A stretch of DNA of 64,000 nucleotides from JAKLQR01 sp963753165 (GTDB taxonomy: Bacteria; Nitrospirota; Thermodesulfovibrionia; Thermodesulfovibrionales; SM23-35). Positions 34,574 to 42,939 of this stretch are shown piece after piece. Every line of letters starts with the position of its first letter. The stretch's first letter is position 1. Under the pieces are notes generated by a model. That model was given only the letters and a program-made list of their open reading frames with translations, was not told where the DNA came from and ran no database searches. The stretch covers positions 62,001-126,000 of the forward strand of contig CAVWBP010000024.1 in the NCBI GenBank assembly GCA_963753165.1. The letters are read 5' to 3'. Made by a program: the position numbers and the translations under genes.

Positions 34574-35952
34574 CTGTTTTGTCCCCCTCAATAGTTTCAA
34601 TAACGCTGGTGAGAGAACCGCTGCTCAGTCTGGTAGTTATTATATCATCCTTCCTGACGAGCGCCCGCATCCTTCAGGACTTGCCCGTTCAGACAGGTGA
34701 TGCTGTACCCACGGTCCAGAACATTCTGCGGGTCAAGGAGACTGATTTTGGTTTCGCAGTTTTCCAGCTTTTGTGTCTGCATGGAGAGCATGTGGGCCGG
34801 ATACACCCGAAGGACTTTTCTGAAATCCTTTATCTTCTGAAGGTTATTCTTTAATAGCCCTTCAGTGGAATTCCTGAGCTTCCCCTCGCATTCCCTGATC
34901 CTGACAGACGGGTTCCTCAGCGAGGTGAGCGCCCTTGTCTGGAGTTCCCGGATATTCTCCCGCAAAGCAACCTTTGCAGTTTTGAGATAATTCCGGGCAG
35001 ACGTCAGGAAGCTGTCGGCGGATGTCCTGAGAGAATGCTTTTCGCTTTCAATAAGTTCTGTTGTCCTGCGTACAAGCCTGTGCTGCAGCTCATGAATGCT
35101 TTCTTCGAACTCCCTCGATCTCGTGATAAGAAACTCTGCGACAGCTGTCGGAGTGATAAGCCGTCTGTTGGCAACATGGTCGGCTACGGTCTCATCCCTT
35201 TCATGCCCTATGCCGGTGAACACAGGAAGCGGAGAAAGAGCGATTGCTTTTGCCAGAGGATAGCTGTCGAAACAGTGCAGGTCCACAACCGAGCCGCCGC
35301 CTCTGATGATTACGACAGCGTCAAAACGTTCCCGGAGTTTGGTGCAGTTCTCCAGGGCGCGGAGTATCGAAGGCTCGGCCCTCTCTCCCTGCATAGAGGC
35401 CTGAAAAAGTCTGTGATGGAATTTATACCCAAAGGGATTGTTGTCCAGCCTGTTGACGAAATCACCATATCCTGCAGCAGTCCCGGAAGAGATGACCGCA
35501 ATCCGCTGGAGAACGGGAGGAAGTTCCAGGAGCTTGTTCCTCGCAATGATCCCCTCTTTTGTGAGGCGCTCGATAATCTCCCTCCGCTTAAGCATCATCT
35601 CGCCGAGGGTATAGCGGGGATCGATCTCCCTGATGTTGAGTGACAACCCATGCACCTCGTGATACGTTACCTGTGCGAGCATGAGGATTTTCATGCCCGC
35701 CTGGAGGTCCTGTCCTGTCAACGCCTTGAAGTTGGGGCTGATCCGGCTGAAATTGCGTGCCCATATTGTGGCCCGCATCTTTGCCATTACCAGATCATCC
35801 TTCTTTTCGGCCAGATCCAGATAACAGTGCCCTGAAGTATAGTGACAGTTGACCTGGGCTATTTCAGCAATGACCCAGTAGTCGTCAGGAAGCGTGGACT
35901 GAATTGCCGATTTCACCAGAGAGGCAATTTCGCTCAGGGTAAGGTATTCCAT
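34566..35952 (-). CDS. xseA: Exodeoxyribonuclease VII large subunit, frameshifted near the 3' end
   Basis: XseA degrades single-stranded DNA. The N-terminal OB fold (YWVIAEIAQVNCHYTSGHCYLDL), the catalytic core (AVISSGTAAGYGDF; VIIRGGGSVVDLHCFD; FTGIGHERDETVADHVANRR) and the coiled-coil region are present. The open frame stops at 34645 after LKDAGARQEG, but skipping one base near 34659 gives VRKDDIITTRLSSGSLTSVI and ends at 34566 overlapping xseB, the normal XseA ending. So one extra base is present near the 3' end; the loss would affect only the last ~30 residues. Confidence 0.88.
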
Positions 35953-35984
35953 CTGTTAAGTATATCTCAAATTCAGCGACAAAG

Positions 35985-36070
35985 ATTGTCATTACGAGTG
36001 TAACGAAGCAATCTCGTCGTTTCATGGGAGATTGCCACGTACTTTTCAGGTGCTCGCAATGATACGTTTA
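35985..36070. repeat. Family B dispersed inverted repeat (intergenic copy)
   Basis: ATTGTCATTACGAG...GAAGCAATCTC at the left and GAGATTGCC...GCTCGCAATGATAC at the right form nested inverted arms. The same ends are seen in the purL copy at 29172. It lies upstream of xseA. Confidence 0.65.
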
Positions 36071-36166
36071 TCAAACGTTTGAGATACTTATCGCTGGATT
36101 TGGGTAAATTGTAAAGCCCGAGTCGGGGTGGGGATGAGCAACAAAAGGGATCAGACTTTAATAAAA

Positions 36167-36192
36167 AAAGGCAGAGCAACAGCTCTGCCTTT
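36167..36192 (-). terminator. Rho-independent terminator
   Basis: An 11-bp perfect stem (AAAGGCAGAGC / GCTCTGCCTTT) with a four-base loop, followed on the minus strand by a run of T. It ends transcription of the two small secreted protein genes (36225-36781); the reverse A-run suggests it is also bidirectional. Confidence 0.85.
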
Positions 36193-36224
36193 CGAAATGT
36201 TGTCTTCTGTCCTAACCTTCTCTA

Positions 36225-36383
36225 TTACCTCCCGGTGCGGTCTTGAGATGAGGAACCTTGAGAACCGGAGCCTGTGGATGTTGTCCCTTGACCTTTATCC
36301 CCTCGTTCCTTGCCTCCGGCAGCAAAAGCCGCACCCGCAGAAGTTAACATCAAAACAAGCACGAAAATCATTAATCTTTTCAT
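36225..36383 (-). CDS. Small secreted Ser/Gly/Thr-rich protein
   Basis: A 52-residue reading with a clear signal peptide (KRLMIFVLVLMLTSAGAAFA, then AGG) and a mature part of about 30 residues, GKERGDKGQGTTSTGSGSQG followed by SSSQDRTGR, low-complexity and hydrophilic. It starts two bases after the stop of the larger secreted protein, and a strong terminator follows, so it is probably a real gene of a two-gene operon. No family is recognised. Confidence 0.6.
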   Translation of the reverse strand: MKRLMIFVLVLMLTSAGAAFAAGGKERGDKGQGTTSTGSGSQGSSSQDRTGR

Positions 36384-36385
36384 AT

Positions 36386-36781
36386 CTAGTCCGCTACTCT
36401 GACAATGTCTGAACCGTAAAAGAGTTCTCCGCCCTTTGTATAACCCGAAAGTGTTAATGTTGTGGAAGGGACTGAAACTAATGTTTTCACTTTATCCAGG
36501 CTAATTTGAACAATGAGATAACCCCTGCTGTCACTCTTTGCTTTATCGACAGGAATTCCGTTCAGTTCCAGGGTGGAAGTATCTACGGACGAGTAACCAA
36601 TACTCGTATGGATACCACAGTTTCCTCCAGCTTTGTTACTGAGAACTATTGTCTCGGGTGATAGTTCAATACTGATAGTAAAAAAATCTTCTGCAAAAGC
36701 ATTGTTTGAGAGGCCTACTTGTGTGTAACAAATTGTGACAAGCAACAACATCGTAAAAACACCTGACAGCATTTTTTTCAT
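36386..36781 (-). CDS. Secreted protein of unknown function with Ig-like ending
   Basis: A 131-residue protein. The start at 36781 has AGGAGGGAGAAG upstream and gives a signal peptide (MLSGVFTMLLLVTICYTQ) probably cleaved after NNAFA. The mature part contains TSIGYSSVDTSTLELNGI and ends TLSGYTKGGELFYGSDIVRV, a beta-rich pattern resembling the C-terminal Ig-like repeats of some secreted proteins. It is followed by a small secreted protein and a terminator. Function is unknown. Confidence 0.65.
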   Translation of the reverse strand: MKKMLSGVFTMLLLVTICYTQVGLSNNAFAEDFFTISIELSPETIVLSNKAGGNCGIHTSIGYSSVDTSTLELNGIPVDKAKSDSRGYLIVQISLDKVKTLVSVPSTTLTLSGYTKGGELFYGSDIVRVAD

Positions 36782-37196
36782 TTCTTCTCCCTCCTTATTG
36801 TTGATTAATTGCATAATGACGCTTTGCTGTTCTCAGAAGACGTGACTTTCCGGACATATACCTCAATTGAGTCTTATTTTGTGAATTTTACAAAATAATA
36901 ATTATTAATATCCAATAGATAATATTTATTATTTCATTTAATTTATCTTATTGAAGTTTAATTTAAATAAAATTAAAACTTTAATCTGTGATTTCTATCA
37001 CATAATTTCGACTGTGTATGCTAATTTTAAATTTATTCTATTAACCCGGCAAGCAAACACTTGAAACTCTGGTGTTTGTCATTCCCCGACTTGATCGGGG
37101 AATCCAGTCTTTTCAATAGGTTCTGGATTGTCCGGTCAAGCCGGACAATGACGATTTTAAAGTATTTATTTGCCGGAGTAATAATACAATGATTAA
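36782..37196. other. AT-rich non-coding stretch
   Basis: About 415 bases without a gene. From 36880 to 37040 the sequence is very AT-rich (runs such as AATTTAATTTATCTTATTG), probably holding the promoter of the secreted-protein operon. The rest contains a dispersed repeat (next entry). Confidence 0.5.
37079..37153. repeat. Dispersed palindromic repeat, family C
   Basis: TCATTCCCCGACTTGATCGG, then a spacer AATCCAGTCTTTTCA, then CTGGATTGTCCGGTCAAGCC and GGACAATGACG. It has the CATTCC...GGAATCCAG / CTGGATT...ACAATGACG layout of a widespread bacterial repeat with two hairpins. Confidence 0.65.
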
Positions 37197-37352
37197 ATGA
37201 AGAAATATGTGATTCATGATTTTCTATGCGAGTGTAGATTTGATGAAGAGCTGTATGAGCAATACTTTTTAGAATTCAATGGCAAATATTATTTCTTTTC
37301 GCAAGAAATTTTCACTGGCTCAAATTATAATACCCAATGCAGAGAAGATTAA
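37197..37352 (+). CDS. Possible small ORF
   Basis: A 51-codon reading (KKYVIHDFLCECRFDEELYE, Phe/Tyr-rich) with no clear ribosome binding site, placed in AT-rich sequence. Composition is protein-like but I cannot match it to a family, and it may be a remnant or chance. Confidence 0.25.
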   Translation: MKKYVIHDFLCECRFDEELYEQYFLEFNGKYYFFSQEIFTGSNYNTQCRED

Positions 37353-37449
37353 CCGGACTCACTGCTGTCCAAAATATTGTAGCCCGGAGGGATCATTCAA
37401 GGATAACGAAACAGTCTGCTCTTTCATCGCAGTTTTGATGAGGATAATT

Positions 37450-37636
37450 TTACTCTTTTCTGAGCAGGCGGTATGTCGCTTCGTATATCCGCTCACGGGG
37501 GCCGATGGCGATGATCTCGATGTGTTTGCCTGAAGATAATCGGTAGATTATTCTGAAACGGCTCACCCGGAAACTCTTCAGCCCCGAAAGCTCAGTATCC
37601 GGACAAATATGATATATGAACGGAGAATGGACAGGA
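37450..37636 (-). pseudogene. ParE/RelE-type toxin remnant (C-terminal part)
   Basis: A reading without a start codon gives TELSGLKSFRVSRFRIIYRL followed by SSGKHIEIIAIGPRERIYEA and ends at 37450. This is the C-terminal half of a RelE/ParE-family toxin (the LKGxxxxRxxxxRIIYxV ... IGxRxxIYE pattern). Upstream in the same frame comes a stop and then the coding end of the next gene, so about 35 N-terminal residues are missing. No antitoxin is adjacent. Confidence 0.55.
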
Positions 37637-37876
37637 TCACGTCTTGGTCTTCAGAAACCATTCATCAGTCTTCTCGACCATATAGAGAGAATAGGTCTCC
37701 CCGTCGCTTCCCTCAATAACAAAGAACCTTTTCCTCTGTCTGTCGATGAAGTTTTCTTCCACCCACATATCCAGAATACTGACGACAAGGATTTCCTGGC
37801 CATCGCTGACAAAGGCGGTCGGCCTCTCGCCGGATTTATGGCCGGAGTACGCGGTTACCTGAATCTTTTCATGCAT
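37637..37876 (-). CDS. Small hypothetical protein at the end of the ABC-exporter operon
   Basis: A 79-residue protein (GERPTAFVSDGQEILVVSIL, then DMWVEENF and FFVIEGSDGETYSLYMVEKT). The pattern of short strands around Phe-Val, Trp and Tyr residues resembles the small DUF6504-like proteins, but that is a weak recollection. It starts 15 bases after the adaptor stop, so it is probably cotranscribed with the exporter. Function is unknown. Confidence 0.5.
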   Translation of the reverse strand: MHEKIQVTAYSGHKSGERPTAFVSDGQEILVVSILDMWVEENFIDRQRKRFFVIEGSDGETYSLYMVEKTDEWFLKTKT

Positions 37877-37891
37877 GGGAAAAACCGGGCC

Positions 37892-39085
37892 TTATCGTAT
37901 TTTAACCCGGGTGCCGTCTTTGATCAGGTCGTCGGGATGCATGATGACCGAATCTCCTTCAGAAAGACCGGAGAGTATCTCTGTTTTCAGTCCGTTGCTT
38001 TTTCCGACTGTGACCTTGCCGGAATGCGCCTTTCCGTTTTTCATGGTAAATACCGCCCAGCCGTCGCCCTGACGAAAGAGAGCGCTCGCGGGAACCTGAA
38101 GCACATCGGCGCCTTCCCAGATGACGAATTGAGCTTCCACGCGATATCCGTCGCCGAGTTTTTGCCAGCTTTCCGGCAGAGACGTTATCTCCGATATGAC
38201 GAGCACCCTCTGTTCCTCCACCCCGAGACTCGATATCTTGGTAAACCCGGACGGTTCGACCACGCTCACAGTTCCTGAAAGGGCTGAGTCACCGCCCCAG
38301 CGTTCGAAAAGCACCGGAGTGCCCGGGTTGATTTTGACTGCCTCTGCAGAGAGGACCTCAGCCTTGACTTCCAATTGTTTGGGATCGCCGATATCGAGCA
38401 ATGCTTCACCCGAATTTACCACTCCTTCGCTCTTGCGGTATATCCTGAGTATGCGGCCATCGACAGGAGTTCTTATGACCACCGTCCTGCCGTGATCAGA
38501 GACTCCTTCGGCTGCGGAATACCGGAGCAGGCTCCGTGCCTTTTCCAGTTCAGCCTTTGCAACCTTCACTGCAGCCTCTGCAGAAAGCAGGTTGGCCCTG
38601 GTTCGTCTTTCCTCGGCCTGAACGCGTTCCATGGCGTCCTTCGACGCAAGACTCTCTTCAAAGAGTTTCCTGGTCCGCTCGGCGGTGGATGCGGCATATT
38701 CCGCGGATGCAGACGCAGCGCGTGCGTTTTCTTCAGCAGCCCTGAGCGCTGATTCCGCTGCAGAAACAGAGGCCTCTGCCTCTGCCCTGCTCCTGGGATC
38801 GAGTACAGCGGACCTCATGGGTTCGAGTTCAGCGACTGCCTGCCCTTTTTTCACGGGATCACCGACATCGAAATGGGTCCTTCGCATGAATCCGGCTACC
38901 GGTGCGGATATCACAAACCTGTCCTTTACCCTTGTTTCACCCTCTTCCTCAACAACAACCCTGAACAGTCCGCGCGACGCCTTTGCCACATCAACAGATA
39001 CCGGTTTTGGCATGAATCCGTAGATGATGACCAGCAGGACAACTATTACGACCGCTATGACAAGTATCCATCTCTGAGTTTTCAC
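37892..39085 (-). CDS. HlyD/MacA-type periplasmic adaptor (ABC exporter)
   Basis: A membrane-fusion protein of 397 residues with an N-terminal anchor (ILVIAVVIVVLLVIIYGFM), a biotinyl-lipoyl half motif (APVAGFMRRTHFDVGDPVKK), a long alpha-helical hairpin rich in Ala/Glu/Arg (VSAAESALRAAEENARAASA) and a beta-barrel. It would bridge the inner-membrane ABC permease encoded next to it and an outer-membrane channel. The order ATPase-permease-adaptor runs on the minus strand, divergent from tetR. Confidence 0.85.
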   Translation of the reverse strand: MKTQRWILVIAVVIVVLLVIIYGFMPKPVSVDVAKASRGLFRVVVEEEGETRVKDRFVISAPVAGFMRRTHFDVGDPVKKGQAVAELEPMRSAVLDPRSRAEAEASVSAAESALRAAEENARAASASAEYAASTAERTRKLFEESLASKDAMERVQAEERRTRANLLSAEAAVKVAKAELEKARSLLRYSAAEGVSDHGRTVVIRTPVDGRILRIYRKSEGVVNSGEALLDIGDPKQLEVKAEVLSAEAVKINPGTPVLFERWGGDSALSGTVSVVEPSGFTKISSLGVEEQRVLVISEITSLPESWQKLGDGYRVEAQFVIWEGADVLQVPASALFRQGDGWAVFTMKNGKAHSGKVTVGKSNGLKTEILSGLSEGDSVIMHPDDLIKDGTRVKIR

Positions 39086-39090
39086 CTTCT

Positions 39091-41454
39091 TTACTCCCTT
39101 GTTTTCAGCACTGCAATAAGATCGAGGTGATCAAGCCTGTGGCGGACGATCAGGCCGGACAGGCAGGCTGATACCACTACCACCGCTGCGGCGAGTGAAT
39201 AGGTCGCCGGTTCAATCACCACAGAAATCCTGAAAAGGTCCGACTCCAGCGCCTGAGCGATATACATGCAGATGCCCCGCCCGATGATGAAGCCCAGCGG
39301 TATTGAAGCAAGAGCGAGCATGCCGAGTTCACCGAGGAATATGTATGAAATTTCAGCGCGGGTATAGCCGAGGACCCTGAGGCTCGCGAGTTCACGGCTC
39401 CGTTCCGCCAGTGCGATCCGTGCGCTGTTGTATACTACCCCGAATGCGATCGTCCCCGCAAGAATCGTGGCGACAAAGGTAAAGAACAGGAGCGCTTCGG
39501 CCTGGGTCTCATAGAAATTGCGTATCTCGTCCTCTCTTACCACTGCGCCCACTACGCGGGGCATCTCAATGAGTCTCCTGTATATTTCAGGCTGGTGCAA
39601 TGAGTCGACTGTTATGTAGGCGCCCGAAATGGTATCCCCTTCTCTCATGAACCGGTTCAGCGCGTCCAGGTCCATGTATCCCATCAACCCGATGTACTGT
39701 CTAATGAATCCCGCGACCGGCACCTGCCGGACAGGCCTCGCTCCTTCGAGCACTTCCACCGTCAGTATATCACCGGGGCGTATCCCGAGAATTTTGCCGA
39801 AGTAATCGGTCAGGACGATCCCCTCGGAGGGAAGGGCAACAGGCTTCAAACGGGTATCGAGAAGAGAGTAGAGATGAGAATCAGGCTCCAGCCCCTTGAT
39901 TGAAGTCCGGTAAGTACGGTTCTGAAATCCGAACCGCGCGGGCACCGACCTGAAGACCTCTGTGTGCTCTACGCCCCTGAGAGCCTTGAGTTCGTACCCT
40001 GCCTTTCTCGAAGTCGGCTCGGTAAACGTAACGGTCATGTCTTCTTTCTGGGAGAGTCTGAATTGTACATTTACCATGAAGTCAATGGCGTCCTTCGAAA
40101 ACGTGCCTGCTATCATGATAGCACAGGCAAGCGCGATACCCGTAATCGTGAGGAGGGACTTTACCGGCTTGCGTCCGATATTCCTCGCGATCATGCGGGT
40201 AGGCTGGGAGAGAAGGCGCCAGAAGGCCAGATATTCAAGGAGCATTTTCCGGTACCGCGCAGGGGGTTCGGGCCTCATCGCCTCAGCGGGGGGCAGCAGC
40301 GCAGCCTTGCGGACGGCATAAAACGTTCCGGCAAGAGAGGAGGCAAGAGTGATGAAGGCTGCGGTCGTCACCACCTCAGGTTTCAACTCGTACATCAGAT
40401 ACGGAAAGCGGTAAAATTCCATATATATCCTGCTGAGGCCCCTGCCGAGCCAGACGCCGACGGCGATACCGCCTGCGATGCCGGCAATGACGATCAGGAT
40501 GACCATCTTCATATAATGGATGCCGACGTCGAAATTGCGATAGCCGAATGCTTTGAGTGCAGCGATCTGCTCGCGCTGTGTGCTCACGATCCTGCTGATG
40601 ACCACATTGAGAAGAAACGCGGCGACGCCGATGAAAATTACGGGAAAAATTTCCGAGCTCCTTTGAAGCTGCCGGAATTCTTCCGTCAGGAACCGGTGTG
40701 ACAGCTGGTCTTTCCGTTCATATGCCCCGAGTCCCCCGTATTGGTCCAGAAGGCTGTCGATCCGTACCAGGACATCGCCGGGGTTCGCATAGGGAGAAAG
40801 GGTGAGCGCTATGTCATTGAATGCGCCTTTCATATCATACGCGGTGCCGAGCGCATCCCTTCCCATCCAGAGTATTGCATACCGCTTGTAATCGGGACTG
40901 ATTGCGCCGGGCCTTACCTGAAGGACGAATTCAGGAGACAGAGCGATGCCCACGATAACGAGTTTTTTCCACCTGCCGTTGATCACGGCGCCGAGTGTGT
41001 CGCCGGGTGAAAAGCCGTGCGCTTCTGCGAAGGCCTCGCTTACGACCGCTTCGTTGTCTTTCCAGGGGTCGACAAGCCTCCCCTTTCTGATGAACAACCT
41101 GTTCAGAAGGGGTTTGCCGGTGTCCGGGACCGAGACAAGTCTGGCAGTCACCGGTTCAGGAAAGTCAGGTATGTCCAGTTTCACATCGGCAACGACCCGG
41201 CTCTCGACCAGGTCCACCCCCGGAATTTCCGCAATGCGCGTCTTCACGGATTCCGGCGCGCGCTTCAGAGAGACAAACACATCGGCAAAGCGGTAATCTC
41301 TGTAGAAACTGTCTCTCGTCAAATTCAGCGAGTTCATCGTGCTTATCAGCATGAGGTAGGTCGCGACCCCGCTCACAATCACAAGGGCAATGGCGACCGC
41401 CTGCCCCTTCATCTTCCAGATGTCTCTCAGGAGCTTATGGTCCAGTGCCTTCAT
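39091..41454 (-). CDS. FtsX-like ABC transporter permease (two FtsX modules)
   Basis: A 787-residue permease. The start at 41454 (KALDHKLLRDIWKMKGQAVA) gives the first transmembrane helix; an upstream frame to 41514 overlaps the ATPase gene and is unlikely. There is a large periplasmic domain (RDYRFADVFVSLKRAPESVK) followed by helices near 300-430, then a second copy starting RKPVKSLLTITGIALACAIM and ending in helices around GVVYNSARIALAERSRELAS, the conserved FtsX cytoplasmic loop with the R-x-L-G-Y motif. Two tandem FtsX halves in one chain are typical of DUF214-type exporters. Substrate unknown. Confidence 0.85.
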   Translation of the reverse strand: MKALDHKLLRDIWKMKGQAVAIALVIVSGVATYLMLISTMNSLNLTRDSFYRDYRFADVFVSLKRAPESVKTRIAEIPGVDLVESRVVADVKLDIPDFPEPVTARLVSVPDTGKPLLNRLFIRKGRLVDPWKDNEAVVSEAFAEAHGFSPGDTLGAVINGRWKKLVIVGIALSPEFVLQVRPGAISPDYKRYAILWMGRDALGTAYDMKGAFNDIALTLSPYANPGDVLVRIDSLLDQYGGLGAYERKDQLSHRFLTEEFRQLQRSSEIFPVIFIGVAAFLLNVVISRIVSTQREQIAALKAFGYRNFDVGIHYMKMVILIVIAGIAGGIAVGVWLGRGLSRIYMEFYRFPYLMYELKPEVVTTAAFITLASSLAGTFYAVRKAALLPPAEAMRPEPPARYRKMLLEYLAFWRLLSQPTRMIARNIGRKPVKSLLTITGIALACAIMIAGTFSKDAIDFMVNVQFRLSQKEDMTVTFTEPTSRKAGYELKALRGVEHTEVFRSVPARFGFQNRTYRTSIKGLEPDSHLYSLLDTRLKPVALPSEGIVLTDYFGKILGIRPGDILTVEVLEGARPVRQVPVAGFIRQYIGLMGYMDLDALNRFMREGDTISGAYITVDSLHQPEIYRRLIEMPRVVGAVVREDEIRNFYETQAEALLFFTFVATILAGTIAFGVVYNSARIALAERSRELASLRVLGYTRAEISYIFLGELGMLALASIPLGFIIGRGICMYIAQALESDLFRISVVIEPATYSLAAAVVVVSACLSGLIVRHRLDHLDLIAVLKTRE

Positions 41455-41458
41455 ATGC

Positions 41459-42211
41459 CTACCAGTGAAGTTCCCCCGGAGATTTTTTGGTTTCGTTCCT
41501 GACAATCCCTGCAATGAGGCCGTTGCTCAGATGAACCACCCGGTCTGCCATATACGCGATATCGGCATTATGGGTTATGATGACTGTCGTCGTGCCGAGT
41601 TCCCGGTTGACATTATCGAGCGCTTCGAGCACATTGATGCCGGTTGCGGAATCGAGCGCGCCGGTGGGTTCGTCGCAGAGGAGGACCGAAGGGTTCTTTG
41701 CGATGGCGCGCGCGATGGCTACGCGCTGCTGCTCGCCGCCCGACAGCTGCGCAGGGAAATGATGGAGTCTTTCGCGGAGCCCGACCACTTCCAGCGCTTC
41801 CTCTGGTTTCATCGGATTCTTTGCTATCTCCGTCACCACAGCGACGTTCTCCAGCGCAGTGAGGCTCGGGATGAGGTTATAGAACTGAAAGACAAACCCC
41901 ACATAGAAACGCCGGTACTCGGTGAGTTCACGCTCGTTCGCTTTCGTAAGGTTTTTCCCCCGGTAGACCACCTCTCCGCCGGTTGCGGTATCAAGTCCGC
42001 CAAGGATGTTCACCAGCGTTGACTTCCCGCTCCCTGAAGGCCCGAGCAGCACGATCAGTTCACCCGAAGTGAGTTCGAGATCAACGCCGCGCAGGGCATG
42101 CACCTCCACCTCGCCCATCCGGTAAATCTTTGTCAGGGAACTTACCTGAAAAACAACCTCTCCCGGTGAAGTGGGCTGCATCGCCTGTTTCTTTTCGGGG
42201 ACGCTGTCCAT
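41459..42211 (-). CDS. ABC transporter ATP-binding protein (MacB/LolD type)
   Basis: A 250-residue ATPase: Walker A LLGPSGSGKSTL, Q-loop FQFYNLIPSLTALENV, signature LSGGEQQRVAIARAIAKNP, Walker B VLLCDEPTGALD and H-loop VIITHNADIAYMADR. The ALRGVDLEL and GALD motifs place it with the MacB/LolD/FtsE subfamily that drives mechanotransmission by FtsX-type permeases. It begins a three-gene exporter operon read away from tetR. Confidence 0.9.
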   Translation of the reverse strand: MDSVPEKKQAMQPTSPGEVVFQVSSLTKIYRMGEVEVHALRGVDLELTSGELIVLLGPSGSGKSTLVNILGGLDTATGGEVVYRGKNLTKANERELTEYRRFYVGFVFQFYNLIPSLTALENVAVVTEIAKNPMKPEEALEVVGLRERLHHFPAQLSGGEQQRVAIARAIAKNPSVLLCDEPTGALDSATGINVLEALDNVNRELGTTTVIITHNADIAYMADRVVHLSNGLIAGIVRNETKKSPGELHW

Positions 42212-42268
42212 GATCTTCTATTATGATCAATTTGTCCCTGCAATTCCATGATGCCCGGTATTTCTCCC

Positions 42269-42297
42269 TTGACTTGGAGGGTGTTTTTGTTTAAACT
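42269..42297 (+). promoter_or_regulatory. Promoter of tetR
   Basis: TTGACT (42269-42274) and TAAACT (42292-42297) are separated by 17 bases. The transcription start should fall near 42304, only about eight bases before the ATG at 42312, implying a nearly leaderless message. Confidence 0.6.
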
Positions 42298-42326
42298 GAA
42301 CATAGGTTCACATGAACAAACGTTCA
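42297..42326. promoter_or_regulatory. Two tandem inverted-repeat operators overlapping the tetR start
   Basis: TGAAC-ATAG-GTTCA at 42297-42310 and TGAAC-AAAC-GTTCA at 42313-42326 have identical arms and four-base centres, 16 bases centre to centre. They cover the predicted transcription start and the start codon, so the TetR-type protein very likely represses itself here. They also sit upstream of the divergent ABC exporter. Confidence 0.7.
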
Positions 42327-42893
42327 GGTATAGAGTCGAAGAAAAAGATCATCAAGGCTGCAATGGATGTATTCTCCGTGAAGGGCTATGCAAAAACCAG
42401 CATCAGGGAGATTGCCAGGGCTGCGGGTATCAGCGTCGGCGGTGTGTACCTCTACTTCAGCAATAAAGAGGAACTCTACAAAAGCCTTATCAACGAAAAG
42501 ATGCGGGACATCGGCGCCAGTCTCAGGCTTGCCGCAGGAGACACCGAATCCCCTTCTCAGGCATTATCCAATCTGCTCAAAATACATCTGGAGCATGCCC
42601 TGAAACATAAAGAATTTATTCTTGTCCATATCAGAGAGCACGGGTTTGCATTCGGCGTTCAGGAAAAAAGGAAATTCTTCAGAGAACAGCGAGCGCTGAT
42701 AAGCCGCATTATTCAGAGAGGGATTCAATCGGGAGAATTCAGGAAATGTGACCCGGAGGACATGGCAACGATCATCATGGGATCATTGAGGGGCATACTT
42801 CTCTCGATCGCATTGGACCAGGATGTTCATATCACTCCGGAGAGGTTAACCGAGTTTATTTTCAAGGGACTTCTGAAGACAACGAGAGAGTAG
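42312..42893 (+). CDS. TetR/AcrR-family repressor
   Basis: A 193-residue regulator with the TetR N-terminal HTH (KIIKAAMDVFSVKGYAKTSI, then REIARAAGISVGGVYLYFSN) and a variable C-terminal ligand domain (VHIREHGFAFGVQEKRKFFR). It sits between a divergent ABC exporter and an RND-TolC-MacAB set on its own strand and most likely controls both. Two identical inverted repeats overlap its start. A Cys-poor ligand pocket gives no clue to the inducer. Confidence 0.9.
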   Translation: MNKRSGIESKKKIIKAAMDVFSVKGYAKTSIREIARAAGISVGGVYLYFSNKEELYKSLINEKMRDIGASLRLAAGDTESPSQALSNLLKIHLEHALKHKEFILVHIREHGFAFGVQEKRKFFREQRALISRIIQRGIQSGEFRKCDPEDMATIIMGSLRGILLSIALDQDVHITPERLTEFIFKGLLKTTRE

Positions 42894-42939
42894 GCAGGGA
42901 CCCCGCTCTCCATTAAAGAGAACGCAGGAGAATCGCAAG

